From Methylobacterium adhaesivum (lineage in GTDB: Bacteria > Pseudomonadota > Alphaproteobacteria > Rhizobiales > Beijerinckiaceae), in the NCBI RefSeq assembly GCF_022179065.1, contig NZ_BPQD01000043.1, positions 1 through 49,348 on the forward strand: 49,348 bases of DNA. Reading direction: 5' to 3'. The notes under the pieces are model-generated. The model did not search any database. It worked only from the letters and a program-made list of their open reading frames with translations, and was not told where the DNA came from. The first letter of the stretch is position 1; each line of letters starts with the position of its first letter. Below are positions 16,523 through 25,626 of the stretch, piece after piece. Position numbers and translations under genes: made by a program.

Positions 16523-17416
16523 ATGGACGCGATCAACACCCTCGCCCCCCCGGCGCCGCCCCTGCGGAAGAGTCGGGTCCGCTCCGGCCGCCGGGTCGCC
16601 GACCGCCTGCTCGTCGGCGCCTGCACGCTCGCCACGCTCATCGGCATCGTCGTGCTCGGTTCGATCCTGGCGATGCTCATCATCGAGGGCGTGAAGGGCT
16701 TCTCGCCGCTCCTGTTCACCGAGCCGACGCCGGGCCCCGGCTCGGAGGGGGGCGGCATCGCCAACGCGATCCTCGGCAGCCTCGTGATGACGGTTCTCGG
16801 CATCCTCGTCGCGACACCCGTCGGCGTCATGGCCGGGACGTTCCTCGCCGAATACGGCCGCCACTCGAAGCTCGCCGACCTCATCCGCTTCCTCAACGAC
16901 ATCCTGCTCTCGGCGCCCTCCATCCTCATCGGCCTGTTCGTCTACACCCTGATGGTGCGGCCCATGGGCAGCTATTCGGGCTGGGCCGGCGCCGTGGCGC
17001 TCGCCATCATCGCCACCCCGGTCATCGTGCGCACCACCGAGGACATGCTGCGCCTCGTGCCCGCGACCCTGCGCGAGGCCGGCGCGGCACTGGGCGCCCC
17101 GCCCTCGAAGGTGATCACCGCCATCACGTGGCGCGGAGCCAGTGCCGGCATCGTCACCGGCATCATCCTGGCGCTCGCCCGCATCGCCGGCGAGACCGCG
17201 CCGCTCCTGTTCACGGCGCTCAACAACAACAGCTGGTTCTCGCCGAACCTCATGGGCGGCGTGCCGAACCTGCCGGTGATGATCTACCAGTTCGCCCTCT
17301 CGCCCTACGCGAACTGGCAGCAGCTCGCCTGGGCCGGCGCCCTCCTCATCACCATCACGATCCTCGCCCTGTCGATCGTGGCCCGCTTCGTCATCAAGCC
17401 CCAACGGGCGCGCTGA
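16523..17416 (+). CDS. pstA: Phosphate ABC transporter permease PstA
   Basis: Second membrane permease of the phosphate importer, paired with PstC. The start at ATG 16523 gives 297 residues. It has six predicted helices, with the first near 35-60 ([20 protein letters not shown] region). Conserved elements are [20 protein letters not shown] read in parts, the EAA loop [22 protein letters not shown] and [21 protein letters not shown]. An open frame continues upstream across pstC but is a shadow; the true start is after the pstC stop. Confidence 0.96.
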   Translation: MDAINTLAPPAPPLRKSRVRSGRRVADRLLVGACTLATLIGIVVLGSILAMLIIEGVKGFSPLLFTEPTPGPGSEGGGIANAILGSLVMTVLGILVATPVGVMAGTFLAEYGRHSKLADLIRFLNDILLSAPSILIGLFVYTLMVRPMGSYSGWAGAVALAIIATPVIVRTTEDMLRLVPATLREAGAALGAPPSKVITAITWRGASAGIVTGIILALARIAGETAPLLFTALNNNSWFSPNLMGGVPNLPVMIYQFALSPYANWQQLAWAGALLITITILALSIVARFVIKPQRAR

Positions 17417-17468
17417 GACCTCCGCGCCGCTCACGGCTCCCCCTGTTCGACCGAAGGACTCGCCACCG

Positions 17469-18287
17469 ATGAACGCCGCCACCGGGATCACCTCCGCGCC
17501 GCTCGCCGGCCGCCACAAGGCGGACGAGAACTCCCCCGTCCGCATCGCCGTGAAGGACCTGAACTTCTATTACGGCAGCTTCCACGGCCTGAAGAACGTG
17601 AATCTCGACTTCCACGACCGGCAGGTGACGGCCCTCATCGGTCCGTCGGGCTGCGGGAAGTCGACCCTGCTGCGCACCTTCAACCGGATCTACAGCCTGT
17701 ATCCGGACCAGCGCGCGGAGGGCCAGATCCTGCTCGACGGTCAGAACGTGCTGGACGCCAACGTCGATCTCAACGAGCTGCGCTCGCGCATCGGCATGGT
17801 GTTCCAGAAGCCGACGCCGTTCCCCATGTCGATCTACGACAACGTCGCCTTCGGCCTGCGCCTCTACGAGAAGCTCCCCAAGGCCGACCTCGACGTGCGG
17901 GTGGAAGAGTCGCTCCGCAAGGCCGCCCTGTGGGACGAGGTGAAGGACAAGCTCAAGCAGTCCGGCATGGGCCTCTCGGGCGGCCAGCAGCAGCGCCTGT
18001 GCATCGCCCGCACCGTGGCTCAGCGCCCCGAAGTCATCCTGTTCGACGAACCGACCTCGGCCCTCGACCCTATCTCGACGGGCCGCATCGAGGAGCTCAT
18101 CGAGCAGTTGCGCTCGGAGTTCACCATCGTCATCGTGACGCACAACATGCAGCAGGCCGCGCGCATCTCGCAGTTCACGGCATTCATGTATCTCGGCGAA
18201 CTCGTCGAGTTCGGTCCGACCACGCGGATCTTCATGAACCCCGAGAAGCGCCAGACCCAAGACTACATCACCGGCCGCTTCGGCTGA
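17469..18287 (+). CDS. pstB: Phosphate ABC transporter ATPase PstB
   Basis: Cytoplasmic ATPase that powers PstCA and takes part in phosphate signalling. The 272-residue protein has an N-terminal extension of about 24 residues, Walker [10 protein letters not shown] (58-66), the Q-loop [16 protein letters not shown] characteristic of PstB, the signature [13 protein letters not shown] near 168, Walker [13 protein letters not shown] near 190 and the switch histidine in [14 protein letters not shown]. Order and spacing within the operon are normal. Confidence 0.98.
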   Translation: MNAATGITSAPLAGRHKADENSPVRIAVKDLNFYYGSFHGLKNVNLDFHDRQVTALIGPSGCGKSTLLRTFNRIYSLYPDQRAEGQILLDGQNVLDANVDLNELRSRIGMVFQKPTPFPMSIYDNVAFGLRLYEKLPKADLDVRVEESLRKAALWDEVKDKLKQSGMGLSGGQQQRLCIARTVAQRPEVILFDEPTSALDPISTGRIEELIEQLRSEFTIVIVTHNMQQAARISQFTAFMYLGELVEFGPTTRIFMNPEKRQTQDYITGRFG

Positions 18288-18457
18288 GCGCCCCTCGCGA
18301 AACGTTCCCCGCGCCGTCGCTGTCGCCGACGAACCGGCCGGGATCGGGCGTTTCACGAGCCACTTCGATCCTCGGGCGGGGGACCCCGACATCCCCCGCA
18401 TCCCGCCCCACCGCCCTGTGACAGGCTTCCCCGAGGAGCCTGACCGAGGAGTGCGAC

Positions 18458-19198
18458 ATGCCCGACCACATCGTCAGTTCCTACGACACCGACCTCGAAG
18501 ATCTGCGCCGCTCCATCTCGGAGATGGGCGGGATCGCCGAGAAGATGATGACCGACGCGAGCAACGCCCTCGTGCGGCGCGACACGCCCCTCGCCCAGGC
18601 CGTCATCGCCGCCGACCGGCGCCTCGACATCCTGCAGCGCGAGATCGAGGAGCGGTCGATCCTGCTCATCGCCCGGCGCCAGCCCATGGCCATCGACCTG
18701 CGCGAGACGGTCTCGGCCATCCGCGTCTCGAACGACCTCGAGCGCATCGGCGACCTCGCCAAGAACGTCGCCAAGCGCGTCGTCGCCATCGCCGAGCAGA
18801 TCCAGCCGCAAAAGATCGTCATCGGCGTCCAGCACATGAGCGACCTCGTGCAGGAGCAGCTCAAGGACGTCCTCGACGCCTATGCCAGCCGCGACACCAA
18901 AGCGGCGTTGGACGTGTGGGAGCGCGACGACGCCATCGACGCCCTCTACAACTCCCTGTTCCGCGAGCTCCTGACCTACATGATGGAGGACCCGCGCAAC
19001 ATCTCGTTCTGCACGCATCTCCTATTCTGCGCCAAGAACATCGAGCGCATCGGCGACCACACCACCAATATCGCCGAGACGATCCACTACCTCGTCACCG
19101 GCGCCAACAGCCTGGCCGAGAGCGAGCGCCCGAAGAACGACGCCTCGAACTACGCCACGGTGGACCTGCCGGGCACGGGCCTCGGCGCCGGCGCCTGA
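18458..19198 (+). CDS. phoU: Phosphate signalling protein PhoU
   Basis: PhoU connects the PstSCAB importer to the PhoR/PhoB sensor pair and restrains the Pho regulon when phosphate is plentiful. The 246-residue protein is two copies of a three-helix bundle with the metal-binding signatures RVSNDLERIGDLAKNVAKR (about 88-106) and FCAKNIERIGDHTTNIAE (about 190-207). A GAGGAG-type site precedes the ATG at 18458. A 170-bp gap separates it from pstB without an obvious terminator, so one transcript is likely. Confidence 0.97.
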   Translation: MPDHIVSSYDTDLEDLRRSISEMGGIAEKMMTDASNALVRRDTPLAQAVIAADRRLDILQREIEERSILLIARRQPMAIDLRETVSAIRVSNDLERIGDLAKNVAKRVVAIAEQIQPQKIVIGVQHMSDLVQEQLKDVLDAYASRDTKAALDVWERDDAIDALYNSLFRELLTYMMEDPRNISFCTHLLFCAKNIERIGDHTTNIAETIHYLVTGANSLAESERPKNDASNYATVDLPGTGLGAGA

Positions 19199-19244
19199 GC
19201 GGAGCGCTCAAAACGGCTGCCGGATCGATCCTCCCGGATCGGCC

Positions 19245-19305
19245 GGGCGCGGGCTCGCTCTCCTGAGAGGAGAGGGGACCCGCGCCCGTCAGGGGGCGAA
19301 CGGAT
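19245..19305. repeat. Dispersed palindromic repeat, copy B (phoU-phoB gap)
   Basis: Nested inverted arms: GGGCGCGGG (19245-19253) with CCCGCGCCC (19279-19287), enclosing CTCTCCT (19258-19264) with AGGAGAG (19268-19274). The core and the trailing CGAACGGATCG box match copy A near 1322-1380. The whole would fold into a long hairpin in the 210-bp phoU-phoB gap and might reduce read-through into phoB. Confidence 0.65.
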
Positions 19306-19408
19306 CGGCCGACGATCGGAGGCATCGCCCGATGCGGAAGCCCCCTGGCGATGCCAAGAACCACCGCGACGAGGCCCGGCCGCGTCGCCGCAGGAGCGGA
19401 CGGTTGTG

Positions 19409-20110
19409 ATGAGTACGCGGATCCTCATCGTCGAGGACGAGGAGGCCCTGACCCTCCTGTTGCGCTACAATCTCGAGGCAGAGGGCTTCGTGGTCGATTC
19501 CGCCGCGCGCGGCGACGAGGCAGACCTGCGGATGCAGGAGCAGACCCCCGACCTCGTCCTCCTCGACTGGATGCTGCCGGGCCTGTCGGGGATCGAGCTG
19601 TGCCGCCGCATCCGGGCGCGGCGGGAGACCGAGCGCCTGCCGGTGATCATGCTCACGGCCCGCGGCGAGGAGAGCGACCGCATCCGCGGCCTCGGCACGG
19701 GGGCCGACGACTACATCGTCAAGCCGTTCTCCGTGCCCGAACTCCTCGCCCGCGTCCGCGCCCTCCTGCGCCGGGCCAAGCCCGCCCACGTCGCCAACCT
19801 GCTGGTGGCCGGCGACATCGAGCTCGACCGCCTCAGTCACCGCATCCGACGCGAGGGCCGCGAGATTCACCTCGGACCCACCGAATTCAAGCTCCTCGAA
19901 TTCCTGATGCAGAGTCCCGGCCGGGTGTTCTCGCGCGAGCAGCTCCTCGATGGCGTGTGGGGACACGACGTCTACATCGACGAGCGCACGGTGGACGTCC
20001 ATGTCGGACGCCTGCGCAAGGCCCTCAACCGGGCGCGGCAGAGCGATCCGATCCGCACGGTGCGGGGCTCGGGCTACTCATTCGACGAGATGTTCGCCGC
20101 CGCCGAATAG
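19409..20110 (+). CDS. phoB: Phosphate response regulator PhoB
   Basis: OmpR/PhoB-family regulator that binds Pho boxes when phosphorylated. With start ATG 19409 (a GTG lies directly before it at 19406) the protein has 233 residues. The receiver domain (1-120) has acidic residues near 10-11, phospho-acceptor D53, T83 and K105 (DYIVKPFS). The C-terminal winged helix (about 135-230) contains GPTEFKLLEFLMQSPGRVFSREQLLDGVWG in segments and DERTVDVHVGRLRKAL. The predicted target is the Pho box before pstS. Its kinase gene phoR is not adjacent. Confidence 0.95.
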   Translation: MSTRILIVEDEEALTLLLRYNLEAEGFVVDSAARGDEADLRMQEQTPDLVLLDWMLPGLSGIELCRRIRARRETERLPVIMLTARGEESDRIRGLGTGADDYIVKPFSVPELLARVRALLRRAKPAHVANLLVAGDIELDRLSHRIRREGREIHLGPTEFKLLEFLMQSPGRVFSREQLLDGVWGHDVYIDERTVDVHVGRLRKALNRARQSDPIRTVRGSGYSFDEMFAAAE

Positions 20111-20151
20111 GGCCGCGCCCCGCGCGGCCGGCGCCCCATCCTATGCGGGCG

Positions 20152-20724
20152 TCAGCGGAAGCCGCCGACCCGGCGGTCGCGCTTGCGCTCGGCCGCAGGC
20201 TGGTAGGCGATCTGCGCGTGCTGGGGGCAGTAGGGAAGGCCGGTGATGGCCCGGTCGCCGCAATAGTGGAAGTCGGGCGAGGTCGGGTCGCCCAGAGGCC
20301 AGCGGCACATGGATTCGCGAAGATCCATGATCGTCACCCGGCTCGACACCGCCAGGCTGACGGGCTCCATCCGGGCCACGGAAGCCGGCGTGGCGGGAAC
20401 TTCCGGCGCCGAGGCCTGAGAAGGGGACTGCATCGGGATGACGGTTCCGGTCGTCTCGGTCGCCGGGCTGTCGCTCGCTGCACCGGCGGCGGTCTCGGGA
20501 CCCGTGGGGGCCTCGACCTCGCGGGCCGGTTTGCGGGGCGTGTCGCCCTCCGCACCCTTCGTGACGCGGCCGGACAGGCCGAGGCGATGGATCTTGCCGA
20601 TGACGGCGTTGCGGGTCACGCCGCCCAGCTGCGTCGCGATTCGGCTTGCGCTCAGGCCTTCCTGCCACAGGCGACGCAGGAGATCGACGCGCTCATCCGA
20701 CCAGCTCGGGACCGTTTCCGTCAT
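20152..20724 (-). CDS. gcrA: Cell cycle regulator GcrA
   Basis: GcrA binds sigma-70 RNA polymerase and activates promoters carrying CcrM-methylated GANTC sites, controlling division and replication genes in alphaproteobacteria. The 190-residue protein begins with the DNA-binding helical domain WSDERVDLLRRLW, GLSASRIATQLG and VTRNAVIGKIHRLGLSGR, followed by a variable Ala/Pro linker (about 65-130) and the C-terminal sigma-interacting domain with CRWPLGDP, HYCGD and GLPYCPQHAQIAYQ. Start ATG 20724 is chosen; MSEAA at 20739 would add five residues. It is divergent from eipB. Confidence 0.95.
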   Translation of the reverse strand: MTETVPSWSDERVDLLRRLWQEGLSASRIATQLGGVTRNAVIGKIHRLGLSGRVTKGAEGDTPRKPAREVEAPTGPETAAGAASDSPATETTGTVIPMQSPSQASAPEVPATPASVARMEPVSLAVSSRVTIMDLRESMCRWPLGDPTSPDFHYCGDRAITGLPYCPQHAQIAYQPAAERKRDRRVGGFR

Positions 20725-20739
20725 CGCTGCCTCCGACAT

Positions 20740-21124
20740 CGTCCACAGATCACCGCAGGCATCACGGGCACGAAGGGCCAGCGGCGGAAATCCGCGGCTG
20801 GTGGGTTCGGGACCGGACGGGTGACGTTCGCCTCGTGCTCGCTTCGGCGACGGGCGAACCGTACAGGAGCGTTCGAGCCGGAGGCAAGTGCGGCCTCGGA
20901 CCCGAACGGGCGGGGCACGGGGTTTCCACCGCTCAAACCCGCCGCCGCCGCGCCGCCGGCGGCTCCACGCGGGGCCTCCCATCGGGCCGTCACCGCGCCG
21001 GGGCAGGGGGCTTCGCTCGGCCTCACGTTGCCGGTGGCCGGGGCACGGCCTATCTGGAGACGAGCCCGCGCGGTATCCGGTCCGCCGGGTCGCCCCGCCA
21101 CATTTTTCCCAGGCAGGAGACTTC
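20740..21124. other. 385-bp divergent gap between gcrA and eipB
   Basis: The gap must hold the promoters of both divergent genes. I see no GANTC site, no strong sigma-70 promoter and no coding frame with convincing composition, although long Arg/Pro-rich open frames cross it. The sequence is GC-rich with short imperfect dyads near 20780-20802. I see nothing else in it. Confidence 0.4.
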
Positions 21125-21976
21125 ATGCGTCTGTCCCGCGCCACGGCCTGCTTCATCCTGTGCGCCACCGGGGCGGCGGCCGCCGAGCCCGTGCGCCTCG
21201 CCAGCCACCGGGCGGTCTACGATTTGTCCCTGGCCCAGAGCGGCGGCACCCGGGCGGTGGAGAGCGCGCGCGGGCGCATCGTCATCGAGTTCTCGGGCGA
21301 CGCCTGCAAGGGCTACAACATGCAGACCCGGCAGGTGACGGTGCTGGAGAGCGGCGAGACCGGGAGCCGCACGTCCGACCTGCGCAACACCACCTTCGAG
21401 GGCGCCGACGGGCACAGCTACCGCTTCAAGGTCGCGACCCTCCTCAACGGCACGCCCGGCCAGTCCGTGGACGGCACCGCCGAAACGTCGGCCGAGGCCC
21501 TGAAGGTGCGCCTGAAGGAGCCCAAGCGCGAGACGTTCGAGGCGAAGGGCGAGGTGCTGTTTCCGACGGCCCACATGCGCCGGCTCATTGAGGCGGCGCG
21601 GGAGGGCCGGACCACCCTCTCCGTCAAGGTCTATGACGGCACCGACGATGGCCGGAAGGTCTACGACACCCTGGCGGTGATCGGGCACGCCGCGCCCGCG
21701 CGGCAGGAGACGGCCGAGACGGGTGCCGCCAAGGCGGAGGCCGAACGCGACAAGCCCCTGCGCGAGGGCGACATGGCGGGCATGACCCACTGGCCGGTGA
21801 CCTTGAGCTACTTCACCGCCGGCGCGGGTGAGCGCACGCCGATCTACGTCCTGACCTTCGACCTCTATGAGAACGGGGTCAGCGGCAACCTGCGCCTCGA
21901 TTACGGGGAATTCGCCGTGGCGGGCAATCTCACCCGCCTCGAGAAACTGCCGGCCGCCACCGACTGCAAGTCGTAG
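21125..21976 (+). CDS. eipB: EipB/DUF1849 periplasmic cell-envelope integrity protein
   Basis: DUF1849 proteins such as Brucella EipB are periplasmic beta-spiral proteins needed for envelope integrity and conserved in alphaproteobacteria. The 283-residue precursor has a signal peptide (MRLSRATACFILCATGAAAA, about 1-20). Family landmarks are LASHRAVYDLSL, the first cysteine in GDACKGYN (about residue 61), the WPVTLSYF segment, ENGVSGNLRLDYGEF and a second cysteine three residues from the end (ATDCKS). EipB joins these two cysteines in a disulfide. The start is set by the signal peptide; longer upstream frames lack sense. Confidence 0.88.
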   Translation: MRLSRATACFILCATGAAAAEPVRLASHRAVYDLSLAQSGGTRAVESARGRIVIEFSGDACKGYNMQTRQVTVLESGETGSRTSDLRNTTFEGADGHSYRFKVATLLNGTPGQSVDGTAETSAEALKVRLKEPKRETFEAKGEVLFPTAHMRRLIEAAREGRTTLSVKVYDGTDDGRKVYDTLAVIGHAAPARQETAETGAAKAEAERDKPLREGDMAGMTHWPVTLSYFTAGAGERTPIYVLTFDLYENGVSGNLRLDYGEFAVAGNLTRLEKLPAATDCKS

Positions 21977-22039
21977 AGCGTCGTCCCGAGAGGGAGGCCG
22001 GCGTTCGCAAAAGACGGTGGGAAAACAACGACTTCAGAA

Positions 22040-22070
22040 CGTCGTGCCGAATGTGGTATTTGGCACGACG
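22040..22070. terminator. Inverted repeat between convergent eipB and DUF3572 gene
   Basis: CGTCGTGCC (22040-22048) and GGCACGACG (22062-22070) form a perfect 9-bp stem; AAT/ATT inside the loop can extend it. It lies 64 nt past the eipB stop and 86 nt past the oppositely oriented gene's stop, the right place for a bidirectional terminator. There is no T-run on either side, so an operator or mobile-repeat origin is also possible. Confidence 0.5.
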
Positions 22071-22155
22071 CTGTGGGGCCGCGAGCCGGGACGTCCGGTC
22101 CCTCCGGGAAACCGGCCTCGACCCGGGGATGCTGCGAAACGTCCCGGCGCAGCGT

Positions 22156-22488
22156 TCAAAAATCCTCGCCGCGCGACGCGGAATCTGAAAAGCCGTCGTC
22201 GAACTCCGTGGGCGAGAGGTGGCGCCATGCCGCCGCGATCCGCTCGGGCGGCACCGCGAGGGCTTCGGCCGCGGCCATGAGGGTCGCCTCGTCGCCCATG
22301 ACGTGGTCGAGGAGGCCGGCGAGAAATCCGGGGTCCCCGGCGCTGGCCCGCAAGGTGTCGGGGGTCACGCCGGTGGCATTGAGGAAGGGATAGAGACGCT
22401 CGTCGTCGGTCGCCATCCAGGCCAGGATCGCGAGCGCAAGTCGTTCGGCCGAATCGCGGCCGCCATCGGATTTGCGTTTCGTCAACAT
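22156..22488 (-). CDS. DUF3572 family protein
   Basis: Function unknown. The 110-residue protein matches the DUF3572 pattern: [23 protein letters not shown] in parts, [34 protein letters not shown] and [11 protein letters not shown]. The predicted fold is all-helical and cytoplasmic. The start at 22488 is preferred over 22518 because AGAGGAG lies 11-17 nt upstream on the minus strand. It is divergent from divK with a gap of about 80 bp; DUF3572-divK-pleD is a recurrent alphaproteobacterial order, suggesting a link with cell-cycle control (inference). Confidence 0.85.
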   Translation of the reverse strand: MLTKRKSDGGRDSAERLALAILAWMATDDERLYPFLNATGVTPDTLRASAGDPGFLAGLLDHVMGDEATLMAAAEALAVPPERIAAAWRHLSPTEFDDGFSDSASRGEDF

Positions 22489-22565
22489 GTATCCGTTACT
22501 CCTCTTGGCGCCGGCCATGCCTTCTCAAAACGAATGCGCCGCTCGAACGCCGGGAACAATGGGCC

Positions 22566-22946
22566 ATGACAAAGACGGTGCTCATCGTCGAGGACAACGA
22601 GCTGAACATGAAGCTCTTCAACGACCTGTTGGAGGGGCACGGCTACGCGACGCTCAAGACCGCCAACGGGATCGAGGCCATCGAACTCGCCCGCGCCCAC
22701 CGGCCCGACCTCATCCTGATGGACATCCAGCTTCCCGAGGTGTCCGGCCTCGAAGTGACGAAGTGGCTGAAGGAGGACGACGACCTGAAGTCGATTCCGG
22801 TCATCGCCATCACGGCTTTCGCCATGAAGGGCGACGAGGAACGCATCCGCGAGGGAGGCTGCGAGGCCTACCTGTCGAAGCCGATCTCCGTGGCCCGCTT
22901 CCTCGCCACCGTGCGCCAGTACCTCGGCGACGGCCGAACCCCGTGA
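22566..22946 (+). CDS. divK: Single-domain response regulator DivK
   Basis: DivK is the stand-alone receiver of the DivJ/PleC/DivL-CckA circuit that sets asymmetric cell fate. The 126-residue protein is one receiver domain without an output domain: [18 protein letters not shown] at the start, phospho-acceptor D53 in [14 protein letters not shown]83 in [11 protein letters not shown] and K105 in AYLSKPIS. The length and sequence style match Caulobacter DivK (125 residues). pleD follows after 38 bp, presumably in the same transcript. Confidence 0.95.
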   Translation: MTKTVLIVEDNELNMKLFNDLLEGHGYATLKTANGIEAIELARAHRPDLILMDIQLPEVSGLEVTKWLKEDDDLKSIPVIAITAFAMKGDEERIREGGCEAYLSKPISVARFLATVRQYLGDGRTP

Positions 22947-22984
22947 TCGCGTCCCTCTCCTTCGACACCACTGCGTGAGGACCG

Positions 22985-24358
22985 ATGTCGGCCCGTATCC
23001 TGATCGTCGATGATCTCTTCCCCAATGTGAAGCTCCTCGAGACCAAGCTCTCGCTGGAGTATTTCGACGTTCTGGCGGCCATGAACGGGCCGGATGCCCT
23101 CGCGATCTGCGCCAAGGGCCTGTGCGACCTCGTGCTCCTCGACGTGATGATGCCCGGCATGGACGGGTTCGAGGTATGCCGCCGCCTCAAGAACGATCCC
23201 GACACCGCCCACCTGCCCGTGGTGATGGTGACGGCCCTCGACCAGCCCTCCGACCGCCTGCGCGGCCTCGATGCCGGCGCCGACGATTTCCTGACGAAGC
23301 CCATCGACGACGTCGCCCTGTTCGCCCGGGTGCGCAGCCTCGTGCGGCTGAAGGCGATCACGGACGAACTGCGCAGCCGCGCCCTCGCGTCGCGGGAATT
23401 CGGCATGGGCGACCCCCTGGCGCTCGCCACCGCCGAGACCGGGCAGAACGCCGCGATCCTCCTCGTGGAGGACCGCGCGAGCGCGGCCGACCGCCTGTCG
23501 GCGGCCCTCGGACAGCATCACACCGTCACCGTCGAGACCGATCCGCATCGGGCCCTGGTGCGCGCCACCGAAGAGAATTTCGACCTCGCCCTCGTCAGCC
23601 TGGACCTCGCGGATTTCGACGGCCTGCGCCTGTGCAGCCAGCTGCGGTCCCTCGACCGGACCCGGGCGATGCCCGTGGTGATGATCGCCGAACCGCACGA
23701 CAAGGCACGGGTGGTGCGCGGCCTGGATTTCGGGGTGCACGACTATCTCATGCGCCCCGTCGACCGGAACGAGCTCGTCGCCCGCGTACGCACGCAGGTG
23801 CGCCGCCGCCGGTTCTCCGACACCCTGCGGGGCGCCGTGCAGGCCTCCATGGAACTCGCGATCATCGACGGGCTCACGGGCCTGCACAACCGGCGCTACC
23901 TCGATAGCCACCTCGGCGCCCTGTTCGTGGAGGCCGCCCTGCGCGGCCGCCCCGTGGCGGCCCTGATGCTCGACATCGATCTGTTCAAGAGCATCAACGA
24001 CACCTGGGGGCACGAGGCCGGCGACGAGGTGCTGCGGGCCTTCGCCGACCGCATCCGCACGCATACGCGCGGCATCGACATCGTTTCCCGCTACGGCGGC
24101 GAGGAGGTGGTGGTCATCCTGCCCGACGTCGAGGCGGCGGAAGCCCATGCCATCGCCGAGCGCATGCGCGAGCGGGTCGAGGCGGTACCGTTCTCGATCC
24201 AGCGCGACACCCGCGCGATCTCGGTCACGGTCTCCATCGGCGTCTCGTGGCGCCAGCCCGAGGATGCGGGTCCCGCCGACATGCTCAAGCGCGCCGATCG
24301 CGCCCTCTACCAAGCCAAGAATGCCGGCCGCAACCGCGTCGAGGCGGCCGCCGCCTGA
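22985..24358 (+). CDS. pleD: Diguanylate cyclase response regulator PleD
   Basis: PleD makes cyclic di-GMP from two GTP when phosphorylated, driving the motile-to-sessile switch. The 457 residues comprise REC1 (1-120, D53 phospho-acceptor, K105), an adaptor REC2 (about 157-275, with Ser205 where the Asp would be), and a GGDEF domain (about 290-450). The signature reads GGEEV at 371-375, with valine replacing the usual phenylalanine, while the inhibitory I-site RGID is intact at 362-365. The DGLTGLHNRRYLD start of the domain and MLDIDLFKSINDTWGHEAGDEVL are normal, so activity is expected. Confidence 0.95.
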   Translation: MSARILIVDDLFPNVKLLETKLSLEYFDVLAAMNGPDALAICAKGLCDLVLLDVMMPGMDGFEVCRRLKNDPDTAHLPVVMVTALDQPSDRLRGLDAGADDFLTKPIDDVALFARVRSLVRLKAITDELRSRALASREFGMGDPLALATAETGQNAAILLVEDRASAADRLSAALGQHHTVTVETDPHRALVRATEENFDLALVSLDLADFDGLRLCSQLRSLDRTRAMPVVMIAEPHDKARVVRGLDFGVHDYLMRPVDRNELVARVRTQVRRRRFSDTLRGAVQASMELAIIDGLTGLHNRRYLDSHLGALFVEAALRGRPVAALMLDIDLFKSINDTWGHEAGDEVLRAFADRIRTHTRGIDIVSRYGGEEVVVILPDVEAAEAHAIAERMRERVEAVPFSIQRDTRAISVTVSIGVSWRQPEDAGPADMLKRADRALYQAKNAGRNRVEAAAA

Positions 24359-24364
24359 TGGCCG

Positions 24365-25603
24365 TCACGCGGCCCTGCGGGCCTCGGCGGGGGCGTCGAT
24401 CGCGGGCGTGACGCGGGCGGGAGCGGCCCAGCCGTCGCGCAGCCAGGTCACGGCGCCGCCGAGGCCGGCCACCCACCAGCCTTGCCACGCCCCATGCTCG
24501 ACGAAAGCGACGGCCGTCGCCGCGCCGAGGACGCCCAGCGCCGTCACCGCCTGGAGCCGGGGCAGGGCCGCGATGGCGCGCAGGGCTAGGAACAGCAGCG
24601 CCGCCATCAGGCCGGCCCCGACGAGGCCGAGCTCGGCCCAGACTTGCAGGAAGCTGTTGTGGGGGTGGCCCACCGCCAGCATCCCGCGCCATTCCGGGTC
24701 CATGGCCTCGGTCACGGGGGTCTCGGCGAAACGTCCGGCGGTGCCGTATCCGGCCCCGCGCCATGGATCGGCGGACACGGCGGCGCCGAAGCCGCGGGCG
24801 ATGGCGACGCGGGCCCGCGAACTGCTCTGGACCAAGCGCTCGTGGGCCGCTTCCGGCATCAGCCGGTGCAGGAGATCGCCCTCCACGGGCGCGAGGATCA
24901 CCGCGAGGGTGAGGACCGCACCCGCGAGGCCGAGGCCGGCGCGCCGCGGCAGGAACCAAGCCGCGAGGGCGAGGCCGGTGCCGGCGAGGAGCCCGAGGGT
25001 CGCCGCCCCGCTCACGGAACACAGGATCGTGGCGGCGACGACGAAGCCGACGAGGCCGGCGGCGAGGCTGTGCCCACGCCGCACGAGCACGGCTGCCAAG
25101 GGGCCGACGAGGAGCAGCATCGTCAGGACCGGGCGGTTGAAGATGAAATAGGCGACCCGCCCGCCCAAAGCCTTCTGCACGGCGAGGTCGGCGGCGAGGT
25201 CGGCTAGGATGTAGACCCCGGCGAGGCCCATCATCCAGGCGGCGGCCAGGGCCGTTCCGGGTGGCATCCGCCCCGGCGCCAGCCGGGCCACGAGATAGGC
25301 CGCGAGAAGCGTCGGGCCGAACTCGCCGGCCGTGCGCCAGGAGAGTGCCGGGAACGGACTCCAGGCAAGCGACAGGCAGCACCAGCCGAGGAAGGCGAGG
25401 GCGGTGAGGCCGGCGGCCGTGCGCAGGGGGGCGGTGACGGCGACCCAGGCCGCGCGCCGGTCCTCGGCCAGGGCGGCGGCGAGGAACAGGACGGCGCTCA
25501 AGGCCATCACGGCCGGGCTCGACCTGTTGGCCGCCGCCATCGCCAGGGGGAGGGCGGCCAGCACCAGGGCGCCGGCGCCGCGCAGTCGCTCGGAGGCGCG
25601 CAT
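24365..25603 (-). CDS. O-antigen ligase-like (Wzy/WaaL) membrane protein
   Basis: A polytopic inner-membrane protein with about 10-12 helices, in the O-antigen ligase/polymerase family (WaaL/Wzy type), which transfers or polymerises undecaprenyl-linked glycans. The family hallmark is the large periplasmic loop followed by VGHPHNSFLQVWAELGLVG near residue 300-318, plus the RGAGYGTAGRF (Y-G-x-G) element before it. About 412 residues from ATG 25603; a GTG at 25627 overlapping the previous stop is an alternative start. Which glycan it acts on cannot be told; no other assembly genes are beside it. Confidence 0.8.
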   Translation of the reverse strand: MRASERLRGAGALVLAALPLAMAAANRSSPAVMALSAVLFLAAALAEDRRAAWVAVTAPLRTAAGLTALAFLGWCCLSLAWSPFPALSWRTAGEFGPTLLAAYLVARLAPGRMPPGTALAAAWMMGLAGVYILADLAADLAVQKALGGRVAYFIFNRPVLTMLLLVGPLAAVLVRRGHSLAAGLVGFVVAATILCSVSGAATLGLLAGTGLALAAWFLPRRAGLGLAGAVLTLAVILAPVEGDLLHRLMPEAAHERLVQSSSRARVAIARGFGAAVSADPWRGAGYGTAGRFAETPVTEAMDPEWRGMLAVGHPHNSFLQVWAELGLVGAGLMAALLFLALRAIAALPRLQAVTALGVLGAATAVAFVEHGAWQGWWVAGLGGAVTWLRDGWAAPARVTPAIDAPAEARRAA

Positions 25604-25626
25604 GGCGGGTCGGAGCGTGGCCCGCA

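Noticed and set aside
19351-21591. A 746-codon plus-strand open frame across phoB, gcrA and eipB
   Set aside because: It overlaps three identified genes in other frames and shows Arg/Pro/Gly shadow composition.
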